Positions 11,935 through 20,860 of a stretch of 64,000 nt of DNA are shown one piece after another. The stretch covers positions 39,023,860-39,087,859 of the forward strand of contig OX328107.1 of NCBI GenBank assembly GCA_946811185.2. Reading direction: 5' to 3'. The notes under the pieces were generated by a model. It worked only from the letters and a program-made list of their open reading frames with translations, searched no databases and was not told the origin of the DNA. The position numbers were made by a program, and so were the translations under genes. Within the stretch, counting starts at the first letter, position 1. Every line of letters starts with the position of its first letter. The stretch is from Hippopus hippopus. Its lineage: Eukaryota; Mollusca; Bivalvia; Cardiida; Cardiidae.

Positions 11935-13273
11935 CGAGGGTTGTTCGATATGTAATGTGTATTGTACGATATCTCAAAAGCATTCGACTAAAATAGTGAA
12001 ATGAACATTACATCCCTTCAAAGTATTCTCCGCGGTTTCAAATATATAATTTCAATCTCTGAATCCATTTCTGAAATGCGACGCGGTACGCTGATTTAGG
12101 TAGACCTCTGAGGCACTGACCGATGGCCGAGCCAAGGGCTTGTCGGGACTTGTAACGATGACCAGATAAGAACTTTTTAAGTTTTGGAAAAAGGAAAAAT
12201 TCGCATGGGGCTAGATCTGGAGAGTATGGTGGGTGTGGCAAGACGGTAACCTTCTCCGACTTCAAAAATTGCTTCACAAGCTCAGATGTATGTGATGGAG
12301 CATTATCATGAAGTAGACGAACATGCCTAAATCCTGACACAGGGCGTCGTTTAAGATAATATTTCTTGACCTTTTTTAGTATAACATCTCGGTAATACCG
12401 ACCTGTAACACTTTTGCCCTTGGGCACCGGAATTTGTACGGCTATACCATCACATGAGAAGAATATGCAATAAAGAACCTTCTTTGTGCTTCTGCTTCTT
12501 TTGGCAACTACAGGCCTTCTACCGTGTTTAGTTAGCCATATTTTGTTTCCAATTTTTCTTACTGGTTCGAAATAGTGAACCCATGTTTTGTCACCAGTAA
12601 CAATGTTTGCAAATTGTCTTTGATTGAATTTGGGAAACATTTTGTGCAATTGCTTAGCGGTTTGTACTCGTACCCGTTTTTGGTCTTCTGTCAATATATG
12701 AGGTATCCATCTGGCAGAAATCTTTCGTACTTTCAAAATACGCTTCAAAATGAAATGCACCCGCGATAGCGATATGCCAACAGCGTTGGCAATATCACGA
12801 ATCGTGTATCTGCCATCACTTTCAATTATTTCCCTGACTTTCGAGACATTTGCCTTGCCTGTTAAAGTCACAGGTCGGCCAGATTTTGCTGCATCTTTGA
12901 CGGACTCTGTGCCAGTCGGAAATTTCTTTCTCCAACTACGAACTGTCTCATAAGATACCTTATCAGACCCATAAACTTCCCCAAATTCAGTAAAAATATG
13001 CATTACCAAATGACCGAGTTTTGTGCGAACTTTTATATAAGCTCTAATTTCTTCAATATTCTTAATCCGTTTCCCAACCATTTTTAAAACAGTGGTCAAC
13101 GACTAGCTCTGTTGAAATGACTATAAGTTTAAAACTATGTGGAGCTGAAGGCTCGTGTTTATACCGTTGGAAAGGTATTGAATAGAGCTATTCAAGCGTA
13201 TCATCATCCACGAAATCGTGCAAAGCTTTATCGCGCTGTGGTACAATACACATTACATATCGAACAGCCCTCG
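11935..13273 (-). mobile_element. Complete mariner element
   Basis: The 1339-bp element has 33-bp terminal inverted repeats (11935-11967 and 13241-13273) with one mismatch, flanked by TA on both sides. It encodes one uninterrupted transposase. It lies in a presumed intron of the lectin gene. Near-perfect ends and an open frame indicate recent insertion. Confidence 0.9.
12038..13081 (-). CDS. Mariner transposase
   Basis: A 347-residue transposase that cuts and pastes DNA between TA sites. The N-terminal half has two helix-turn-helix regions (VSYETVRSWRKKF near residue 50; YTIRDIANAVGISLSRVHFIL near 100). The catalytic core has VTGDKTWVHYFEP (first Asp), LLHDNAPSHT (second Asp) and SPDLAPCEFFLFP. 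The third acid, 34 residues after the second, is Glu, where classic mariners have Asp (DD34D). The start chosen is the first ATG (MVGKRIKN); the frame upstream is open only through a TTG. Length is normal for the family. Confidence 0.9.
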   Translation of the reverse strand: MVGKRIKNIEEIRAYIKVRTKLGHLVMHIFTEFGEVYGSDKVSYETVRSWRKKFPTGTESVKDAAKSGRPVTLTGKANVSKVREIIESDGRYTIRDIANAVGISLSRVHFILKRILKVRKISARWIPHILTEDQKRVRVQTAKQLHKMFPKFNQRQFANIVTGDKTWVHYFEPVRKIGNKIWLTKHGRRPVVAKRSRSTKKVLYCIFFSCDGIAVQIPVPKGKSVTGRYYRDVILKKVKKYYLKRRPVSGFRHVRLLHDNAPSHTSELVKQFLKSEKVTVLPHPPYSPDLAPCEFFLFPKLKKFLSGHRYKSRQALGSAIGQCLRGLPKSAYRVAFQKWIQRLKLYI

Positions 13274-13577
13274 TATATGGTTAAAATATGTATATATACC
13301 CTCGCGTCCATGTACGATAAGGTCGGCTCGCCGAACAAATAACGACTTCTTTCGAATACAATCCACTCTTCACTGCTGTCTGTGGAAGAAAAGAAACGCA
13401 AAAACGAGTATTGCATACGAGTGCTTACGCTCGACTGTATCTGTTTTTAGTAAACAAAAGTGAAAGTCGAAAAAGGGCATAACTTCTGTCAAAATTATTT
13501 TGAGGTTGTCTGACCTTTCTGTTATGGGGTCCTCCTTTCGATAGTTAACAACTAGCCCGAGTTTGAAGTAAACGAGT

Positions 13578-13742
13578 CATGCTCTGTTAAACGAAGGTTT
13601 CATGCATCTGCAAAAAATAAAATATATCAACCGCGCAGGGTCGATAATTTTTCTATTGATACATTTTCTGAAAGTCAAAGGACAACTCTGCATCATGATT
13701 TAGTCGGCTGTTACACAAATTGGATATTATGGATCCATAGTT
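13578..13742. repeat. G-family copy, degenerate
   Basis: CATGCTCTGTTAAACG...GCGCAGGGTCGATAATTTTT...GATTTAGTCGGCTGTTA. The palindrome core is mostly deleted. Confidence 0.4.
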
Positions 13743-14365
13743 ATATGTTAACATGCTTAATCATAAGCTACCGAAACTCCATTTGTCTATCAAAGAATAC
13801 CGAAATTTTCATTGTTCGATCATCGGACACCGTTACTTAAAGTTAACACATTGGAACATTCCCCTATATCTATGTTATATGGTGACATTGGAACATTCCC
13901 CTATATATCGTATATAATAATAACATTTTTACGAGGGGGTGGGGAATCCACTAATGTGTTATTTTTGGTAACAGTATTAGACGTATTCGACGATCAACCA
14001 ATGAAAATTTCAGAGTTCCCTGATAGTTCAATGAGGCTTCAAAGGCCTGTGGTGCAGTTTATCACGCAGATGCATTTAACCCCTTTTGCTAGAGCACCAT
14101 TCATAATATATTGACAGAGATATCAGAATAAATGTCACTAATTGCATGACGCAGATGCTGCAGATAACTCGGCTATATATGACAATACATCAACGTTTTC
14201 TTCGAATACAACCGAACTAAACCTTTAATGCTGTAGGATGCGTCACTGCACAGACTTTTGTGAACTTGAGGAAAAGACAATAACGATATGTCAGAAACTT
14301 AGACCTACACTCTGTATAATTTCCTAATTTTGTCGACTGCCATAAAAACAACTCATTATGATCCA

Positions 14366-14505
14366 TCCCATTACCAAACGACAAAATTTTAGACTCGTCA
14401 AAATTGAAAGCATTTGCAGACTATAAATCAAAGTGACTCAAAAACTGTAATTTATCTCTGGAAGCATTGAAAACATCGTGGGAAAAGGAGAAAATGCTGG
14501 GCTGT
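14366..14505. repeat. H-family half copy
   Basis: The left half (CCAAACGACAAAATTTTAG to GGAGAAAATGCTGG) breaks at the palindrome centre and is joined to G-family sequence (AGACTGACCTGGGTC). Confidence 0.55.
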
Positions 14506-14836
14506 GCAGCAGACTGACCTGGGTCTTTTCCTTTTTGCTGCCGCATTAAACCCCCTTTTTCACGGAGCATGAATCTTACATTTAGGACGAGTCAAAAATT
14601 CCGTCATCGGTAGAGTTAATTATACAATATTACCGGAGGACAAATCGAAGTTGTCAATGTGACGGAGAAAGCCAGTGCCTTATTTGTGACAAAAAGATAC
14701 TACTTGGCTTCGGGGTCATCTTTTGGCAATGAATTTCTATACGAATTGTCAAACTTGTCAACAACCTAGCTGGTTGCATAGAAAAGGTACCTATAATGGT
14801 AAGTTACCAATAATGATTTTGGACATGTATACAAAA

Positions 14837-15114
14837 TCAAGTCCTACCGAATTTGTAATATCGAGACGTCGCAGAAGTAGAAGAATTCACTAAGATAGTT
14901 GATGAAGCATATACAAAGGCATGGAGTTGACAAGTCCAGTCATAACTATCGTAGAAAAACGATCGGCACTGTGGAATTGGAATACATCGTGCGGCACAAT
15001 GATCTTTGTTGGCTGTTTTAAACTCGAACAGAAAACCGCTGTTTGGAAGATAGCCATCCAGTGTGCTCACCGCCTGGATCTGTTTAAACACGATGGCGTT
15101 TCCGCAGGTGCTGG
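14837..15114 (-). CDS. PAN/apple-domain exon of a host gene
   Basis: The exon starts after a good acceptor (CCTTTCTGTCACAG) and reads TCGNAIVFKQIQ, then CAARCIPIPQCRSFFYDSYDWTCQLH, and ends near RYYKF. The cysteine spacing and hydrophobic pattern are those of PAN/apple domains, carbohydrate- or protein-binding modules of secreted proteins. The frame closes at a TGA; alternatively a GTAGGA donor near 14846 could splice onward. Lectin-domain exons follow on the same strand, so PAN plus C-type lectin in one protein is possible but not shown. The virus-like element is inserted 22 bp upstream of the exon. Confidence 0.6.
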
Positions 15115-15135
15115 CTGTGACAGAAAGGTAAGGGC

Positions 15136-15141
15136 AATATT
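15136..15141. repeat. Target-site duplication, left (AATATT)
   Basis: These six bases directly abut the AGTAGTATA terminus and recur directly outside the other end. AATATT is its own reverse complement, so the terminal symmetry appears 6 bp longer than the true inverted repeat. Confidence 0.8.
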
Positions 15142-15150
15142 AGTAGTATA

Positions 15151-15193
15151 GGAGGGTCGCATCCGGATCTGACGGATCCGTATTCGACCCTCC
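15151..15193. repeat. Subterminal hairpin, left end
   Basis: A near-palindrome of 43 bp begins 9 bp inside the terminus. It opens GGAGGGTCG, closes CGACCCTCC, and has GGATC/GATCC inner stems around a TGACG centre. A hairpin this close to the end could be an origin or a terminal-protein recognition site; that role is inference. Confidence 0.7.
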
Positions 15194-15195
15194 CT

Positions 15196-15420
15196 GAGAG
15201 CCCTACGTTGCCTACCCTACAGAGAGTTTATCCCTATTCTGCCTACCCTGAAAGAAGTTGCATTTTTTATAATCCCTATTCTGCCTACCCTGAGTGGATT
15301 TTTCTGCAAAAAAAGGCAAAAGGGGGGAGCATCTTGGGTGTCACTCTGGGGATAAAACCACCCAAAGAGACTACCCTGAGTGGAATTTTTCTGCAAAAAA
15401 AGTGAAAGTTAAGGGAAAGT
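15196..15420. repeat. Subterminal CCCTATTCTGCCTACCCTGA repeats, left
   Basis: Just inside the terminal hairpin, short direct repeats based on TGCCTACCCT recur several times, followed by two copies of a TGGATTTTTCTGCAAAAAAA-like stretch. A 65-codon ORF exists here in both arms, but its periodic Tyr-Pro translation follows the DNA repeat and I do not call it a gene. Confidence 0.6.
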
Positions 15421-17165
15421 AAAGGGTAAGCCTGATCACTGAGTTGGACTTAGTTTTTTTCACCCTATGAATGATTTTCTCTCTTTCTAAAAGCCTGAGC
15501 ATTGAGTTGGACTTAGTTTTTTCTTCACCTATGTATGATTTTTCTTTCTAAATGCCTGATCACTGAGTTGGACTTAGTTTTTTCACCCTATGGATGATTT
15601 TTTAAAAACTCTTTCTAAATGCCTGGACATTGAGTTTGACTTAGTTTTTTTCACCCTATGAATGATTTTCTCTCTTTCTAAATGCCTGATCACTGAGTTG
15701 GACTTAGTCTTTTTCTGCAATTATGGATGATTTCTCTTTCTAAATGTCTGAACATTGAGTTGGACTTAGACTTTTTTCATTCTATGAATGAATTTCTCTA
15801 AAAGACTGAGCGCTGAGTTGGACTTAGTTTTTTACCCATATGCTATTAGGATTGCTTTATTGTTTACTTCTATCCACTACTTGCCCTTTAAGTGGTTTCT
15901 CTCTAAAAGCCTGACCATTGAGTTGGACTTAGACTTTTTTCTACATCTCTATGAATGATTTCTCTTTTCTAAAAGGAATTTGTCCCTATATCACTGAGTT
16001 GGACTTAGCTTTTTTCACTCTATGAATGAATTCTCTTTTCTATTTGCCTAATCATTGAGTTGAACTTAGACTTTTTTACCCATATGCTATTAGGATTGCT
16101 TTATTGTTTACTTCTATCCACTACTTAGACTTTAAGGGCTTTTTCTTTCTGAATGTCTGACCATTGAGTTGGACTTAGTCTTTTTTTCTGCATTTATGAA
16201 TGATTTCTCTAAAAGGCTGAGCGCTGAGTTGGACTTAGTCTTTTTTCTGCAATTATGGATGATTTCTCTTTCTAAATGCCTAACCATTGAGTTGAACTTA
16301 GACTTTTTTTTATCCTATGAATGATTTCTCTTTTCTAAAAGGAATTTGTCCCTATATTACTGAGTTGGACTTAGCTTTTTTCACTCTATGAATGAATTCT
16401 CTTTTCTATTTGCCTAATCATTGAGTTGAACTTAGACTTTTTTACCCATATGCTATTAGGATTGCTTTATTGTTTACTTCTATCCACTACTTAGACTTTA
16501 AGGGCTTTTTCTTTCTAAATGTCTGACCATTGAGTTGGACTTAATCTTTTTTTCTGCATTTATGAATGATTTCTCTAAAAGACTGGTCACTGAGTTGGAC
16601 TTAGTTTTTTTACCCATATGCTATTAGGATTGCTTTATTGTTTTACTTCTATCCACTACTTGGCCTTTAAGTGGTTTCTCTCTAAAAGCCTGACCAATGA
16701 GTTGGACTTAGACTTTTTTCTGCATCTCTATGAATGATTTCTCTTTTCTAAAAGGAATTTGTCCCTATATCACTGAGTTGGACTTAGCTTTTTTCATTCT
16801 ATGAATGAATTCTCTTTTTAAATGCCTAACCATTGAGTTGAACTTAGACTTTTTTTACCCTATGAATGATTTTCTTTCTAAAAGGCTGGGCGGTGTGTTG
16901 GACTTAGACTTTTTTTACCCCATGAATGATTTCTCTTTCTAAATGTCTGAGCACTGAGTTGGACTTAGACTTTTTTCTGTATCTATGAATGAATTTTCTT
17001 TCTAAATGTCTGGACATTGAGTTGGACTTAGACTTTTTTCTACATCTCTATGAATGATTTCTCTTTTCTAAAAGCCTGACCATTGAGTTGGAGTTAGTTT
17101 TTTCTTCACGTATGAATATTTTTTCTCTAAAAGACTGAGCACTGGGTTGGACTTAGTCTTTTTCT
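15421..17165. repeat. Outer tandem array, about 25 units (left arm)
   Basis: Each unit is roughly 55-75 bp and contains CTGAGTTGGACTTAG, a run of T, CTATGAATGATTT and TTCTCTTTCTAAA. About 25 units can be counted. Several carry an inserted segment with CATATGCTATTAGGATTGC. Units vary in length and sequence, so the array has evolved by unequal exchange. It codes for nothing recognisable; it could be a replication or packaging region or simply satellite growth. Confidence 0.85.
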
Positions 17166-17261
17166 GAGTTTTTTTTGCTCTTTGCAGTGTAACTCTCTGG
17201 AGTGTAACTCTTTTGGAGTGCAACTCTTCTAAAAGAAAGAAGTTTGACAATTTGAAGAAAT

Positions 17262-17830
17262 GACAATTTGAAGAAAGATAGAACTTTCGTGGTTGATGGT
17301 TAGTCCTGAAAAGGACTGTTGAGTTAGCTCTGAAAAGAGCTGTGACAATTTGAAGAAATGACAACTTGAAGATAGAACTTTCGTCTGACAGCTTGAAGAT
17401 AGAACTTTCGTCTGGCATCTTGAAGATAGATCTTTCGTGGTAATGGTTAGCCCTGAAAAGGACTGTTGGGTTAGCTCTGAAAAGAGCTGTGACAATTTGA
17501 AGAAATGACAATTTGAAGATAGAACTTTCGTCTGACAGCTTGAAGATAGATCTTTCGTCTGACATCTTGAAGATAGATCTTTCGTGGTAGATGGTTAGTC
17601 CTGAAAAGGACTGTTGGGTTAGCTCTGAAAAGAGCTGTGACAATTTGAAGAAATGACAACTTGAAGATAGAACTTTCGTCTGACAGCTTGAAGGTAGAAC
17701 TTTCGTCTGACAATTTGAAGAAATGACAATTTGAAGAAAAGATAGAACTTACGTCTGACAATTTGAAGAAAGGTAGATCTTCCGTGGTAGATGGTTAGCC
17801 CTGAAAAGGGCTGTTGGGGTGGTCCTAAAA
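17262..17830 (-). repeat. Array of histone-like stem-loops and ACGAAAG boxes (left arm)
   Basis: Read on the minus strand, units of about 148 bp contain two hairpins (AGCTCTTTTCAGAGCT, then AGTCCTTTTCAGGACT), TACCACGAAAG, and two or three copies of AGACGAAAGTTCTATCTTCAAG. The stems keep pairing while their bases change (GCTC/GAGC, GTCC/GGAC, GCCC/GGGC) and the TTTC loop stays fixed. The long ORFs here run through the repeat in more than one frame and are not genes. Confidence 0.85.
17797..17812 (-). terminator. Histone-like 3'-end stem-loop after left 76-residue gene
   Basis: AGCCCTTTTCAGGGCT on the minus strand forms a 6-bp stem with a TTTC loop; TAACCATCTACCACGGAAG follows. In the right arm the same hairpin carries a mismatch. 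Confidence 0.6.
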
Positions 17831-17856
17831 AAGGACCTGGTTTGGAGGTTATGTTT

Positions 17857-18088
17857 TTAAGCACAACCTCCAACATTTCTGCAGGCTGGGCAGCTACTTG
17901 CTGCCCGCCTCTTTAGCCTCTTTAGTTCCTGAGCATCCAAATTGAACTCCAACGAGAACGGTGGCTCATCGTCATCGTTCCAATCTTCAGTAGCTGGTAC
18001 TGTGAACTCTTTTTTCTCCTTCTTTTTTTCTTTGGATGCCAGCTGGGCGAGTTCCGAAAAAGTCATATCCCTGCAATGCGCACTCCAT
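17857..18088 (-). pseudogene. Acidic/Cys-tail small protein, left copy (N-terminus shifted)
   Basis: This is the counterpart of the 76-residue gene at 29676-29906. A one-base insertion shortly after the first ATG (18086-18088) puts that ATG out of frame. Translation could still start at the second ATG (18066), giving 69 residues identical to the rest of the right copy. Either this copy has lost its true start or the second Met is the real start in both arms. Promoter and downstream hairpins are intact. Confidence 0.55.
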
Positions 18089-18250
18089 TTCTTAACGACT
18101 TGAAGAGAATGAATGATGTGCGGGAAAATAACGCTGGGTTTTATAGCTTTTCAGACGGATTGAACTAGTTGACCCATGACGTCATTTTCTCCTATATTTT
18201 TCCCGCGTCGGCGTTTCATGCTGTTTTGGCTCCAAATTAATGTTGTCCAA
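18089..18250 (-). promoter_or_regulatory. Type-A promoter, left copy of the 76-residue gene
   Basis: Mirror of the right-arm promoter: TATA at 18139-18145, TGACGTCA at 18177-18184 and the ATTGG box near 18249, read on the minus strand. Confidence 0.6.
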
Positions 18251-18464
18251 TCAGAATCAGCGTTTTATTTCTAATACTAAATGTTTTATTGTTGACCAAC
18301 CCATGGCTTTGTTACATTTTCTTGTTCGGGTTAGAAAAAACTAGAGTTTAACTAACCTATGACTTTTTTTTATTATGAGTCTTCTGACAAAATGAAAAGA
18401 AAGATGTTTATTTAAGATAGCTAGCCCTGAAAAGGGTTGCTTTTTTTGTACAGAATGCACTTTT

Positions 18465-18605
18465 TTATCCTCCTCTCTTTCTTTTGATTGATTCCATTTT
18501 ATCTAGCATTTGCATTAGATGGTCAATTTCATGTCTGATATATCTGAAACGTTCTCTTTCTTCTAACCAGAAGAGCAATGAGAGAAAAAATGTTAATCCG
18601 AACAT
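18465..18605 (-). CDS. 46-residue membrane/coiled-coil small protein (left copy)
   Basis: Minus-strand copy of the 46-residue ORF described at 29159-29299. The open frame is the same in both arms, although it lies opposite a longer 67-codon ORF that has no promoter or 3' signal of its own. A TTTC-loop hairpin follows the stop at 18423-18438. Confidence 0.5.
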   Translation of the reverse strand: MFGLTFFLSLLFWLEERERFRYIRHEIDHLMQMLDKMESIKRKRGG

Positions 18606-18717
18606 TGTGGGATACTGGTTCAGGTTTTACGAAAAGCTAATGGTGAATGAGAAAAATAACCAAGAGTTTAGTGTTTTATATGTGTAATGGATCACTTTTT
18701 AGGCTTTTTTTTTTTTT

Positions 18718-19077
18718 ATTTTATTCCTATATCACTGAGTTGAACTTAGATTTTTTTGCACCTATAAATGATTTTTTCTAAATGTCTGGCTATTGAGTTG
18801 AACTTAGTTTTTTCTTCACCTATGTATGATTTTTTTCTTTCTAAATGTCTGAGCACTGAATTGGGCTTAGTTTTTTCTGCATCTATGAATGAATTCTCTT
18901 TCTAAATGTCTAGGCATTGAGTTGGACTTAGTTTTTTCTGCATCTATGAATGAATTCTCTTTCTAAATGTCTGGGCATTGAGTTGGACTTAGTTTTTTCT
19001 TCACGTATGAATATTTTTTCTCTAAAAGACTGAGCGCTGGGTTGGACTTAGTCTTTTTCTGAGTTTTTTTTACTCTT
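18718..19077. repeat. Inner tandem array (left arm)
   Basis: About six units of the same GAGTTGGACTTAG-type repeat as the outer array lie between the 46-residue and 104-residue genes. Confidence 0.8.
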
Positions 19078-19166
19078 TGGAGTGTAACTCTTCTAAAAGA
19101 AAGAAGTTTGACAATTTGAAGAAATGACAATTTTGAAGAAAGATAGAACTTTCGTGGTAGATGGTT

Positions 19167-19182
19167 AGCCCTGAAAAGGGCT
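19167..19182 (-). terminator. Histone-like stem-loop after the 104-residue gene (left)
   Basis: Mirror copy of the hairpin at 28580-28595 with the same TTTC loop and ACGAAAG box. Confidence 0.6.
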
Positions 19183-19213
19183 GTTTTTGAGAAGGGCTGA
19201 TTTTTGAAAATGT

Positions 19214-19528
19214 TTATTCAGTATCAGCATCAGTCGATTCGCTGTCTGACTCACTCCTTTCAGCGGCGATTTGCGCGCGGAAAAGACGGTCTACCTGCTC
19301 TGTTTTTGAAATAACATACTGAAAATACATTTCAAGCATGCCCTCAATAATGAGTTCCTTCATCCGAAGGTTATAACAGAACACCCTGTTATTAGCAAGC
19401 TGAGCCCTCTCGTATCGTCTTCTCACTCCAACTAAGCGCTGTTTAAGCAAAACGATTTGTCTCCTTGCTCTTGTTAACTTTCGCTCGGCATCCATCCAAG
19501 CGACGAGGAGTGATGGTCTTGAAGCCAT
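19214..19528 (-). CDS. 104-residue coiled-coil protein with acidic tail (left copy)
   Basis: Identical in translation to the right copy at 28234-28548. It has the same type-A promoter upstream and a hairpin at 19167-19182 downstream. Confidence 0.65.
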   Translation of the reverse strand: MASRPSLLVAWMDAERKLTRARRQIVLLKQRLVGVRRRYERAQLANNRVFCYNLRMKELIIEGMLEMYFQYVISKTEQVDRLFRAQIAAERSESDSESTDADTE

Positions 19529-19875
19529 TGTGAAAATGAAATGTATGGAAAATATATCGCAGAGATTTATAGCTTTTCAGACGGATTGAACTAGATGACC
19601 CATGACGTCATTTTCTCCTATGTTTTTCCCGAGTCGGCGTTTCATGCTGTTTTGGCTCCAAATTAATGTTGTCCAATCAGAATCAGCGTTTTATTTCTAA
19701 TACTAAATGTTTTATTGTTGACCAACCCGTGGCTTTGTTGCATTTTTTCTTGTTCGGGTTAGAAAAAAACTAGAGTTTGACTATTCTATGACTTTCTGAT
19801 TTTAAATCTTTTGAGTTTTGACAATTTGAAGAAATGACAATTTGAAGAAAGATAGAACTTTCGTGGTAGATGGGT

Positions 19876-19891
19876 AGCCCTGAAAAGGGCT
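19876..19891 (-). terminator. Histone-like stem-loop after the 101-residue gene (left)
   Basis: Mirror copy of the hairpin at 27871-27886 with the same ACCCA flank. Confidence 0.6.
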
Positions 19892-19924
19892 GTTTTGTTT
19901 TGGAGGCTGTGTTTTTTTCCACTT

Positions 19925-20230
19925 CTAATGACAGCATCCGAAATTCGCTTGGCAAATGGGGCATGCTTCAACTCTTTTTCAGATCACCATTGCTCCATTA
20001 TCGAAAGTAATCTTTCTCCCAAATTCGATATCAACCAAAATGATATCTGGTGTTGTCTTTAATAATAGTTGAACTAATCTTTCGCCGAGATCTTTGTATG
20101 GCTGTGTTATACGTTGTAGTTGGTTTTGTTCCTCCTCTCCTACGAGATGAGTGGTTAGTTGCAATAACTGCAGCCCGGCATTTAGATATTCTTGGAGAGC
20201 CTCACGTAGTTGATGATTTACCTCCTCCAT
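19925..20230 (-). pseudogene. 101-residue Cys-tail protein, left copy (in-frame stop)
   Basis: The left copy matches the right gene at 27532-27837 but has TGA in place of an AGA codon at 19979-19981. This cuts the product to 83 residues and removes the CPICQ...GCCH tail. The remaining codons are intact behind the stop, so the lesion is recent. The promoter is still in place. Confidence 0.7.
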
Positions 20231-20383
20231 ATTGATATTGTTTCCGAATATTGACACTGCTTTCGAAGTGATCGTTAGCTGAGAGTCAAAGAAATGGTGA
20301 TTGTATGAAAATAACGCTGGGCTTTATACGTTTACAGAGGATTGAAATTTTTTAAAGAGCTCGGACCTGGCAGAAAGCACATA

Positions 20384-20453
20384 CATTTTTTCCATGCTAC
20401 GTTTCATGCTAATATAGCAAAAAAGTTATGAGACGCTGTATGGAAAAAATGTA
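20384..20453. promoter_or_regulatory. Inverted ACATTTTTTCCAT pair upstream of left type-B promoter
   Basis: Two inverted copies of ACATTTTTTCCAT about 70 bp apart lie between the TTCATTGTGA array and the type-B promoter. The pair is conserved in the right arm near 27308-27380. It may be an enhancer or an origin-like palindrome. Confidence 0.35.
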
Positions 20454-20519
20454 GACAGAACAAGTCTTTGGGGAAAAACAGAATGAAGAGCTCTATTGTT
20501 TTTTTGAACTTTTATTTAT

Positions 20520-20860
20520 TGAACTTTTATTTATTGAACAGAACTAAACAATGAAACATTTTTTTGCAATGCATCATAAAAAATTTCTTGACAATGAAAA
20601 AATTTCTTGACAATGAAAAAATCACAAGGAAACATTTTTACAATACAGCATAAAAACAATTTCTTAACATTGAAAAAATCACACTGAAACATTTTTACAA
20701 TACAGTGTAAAAAACAATTTCTTGACAATGAAAAAAATCGCACTGAAATATTTTTTTCACAATGAATTATTCACAATGAATTAATCACAATGAAAAAATC
20801 ACAATGAAATATTTTTTTCGCAATGAATTATTTACAATGAATTATTCGCAAATAATTTTT
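20520..20860. repeat. TTCATTGTGA tandem repeats (left)
   Basis: Short units built on TTCATTGTGA(A/T) and CATTGTCAAGAAATT repeat for 340 bp, directly after the stop of the 217-residue ORF. This gene ends in these repeats rather than in a TTTC-loop hairpin. Confidence 0.75.

Noticed and set aside
15208..15405. 65-codon ORF present in both arms
   Set aside because: The periodic Tyr-Pro translation mirrors short DNA repeats at the terminus; no promoter core or hairpin.
15421..17165. Considered as a CRISPR-like array
   Set aside because: Units are directly adjacent, variable in length and have no unique spacers; the genome is eukaryotic.
17068..17876. Several overlapping ORFs of 85-191 codons (and mirror ORFs at 26028-26736 and 30002-30695)
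   Set aside because: They are open in more than one frame because the hairpin repeat lacks stops. The translations are periodic (SSIFKLS, LFRANPTV) and follow the DNA repeat.
18484..18687. 67-codon ORF (and its mirror at 29077-29280)
   Set aside because: It is antisense to the 46-codon ORF and has no promoter core or hairpin in its own direction.
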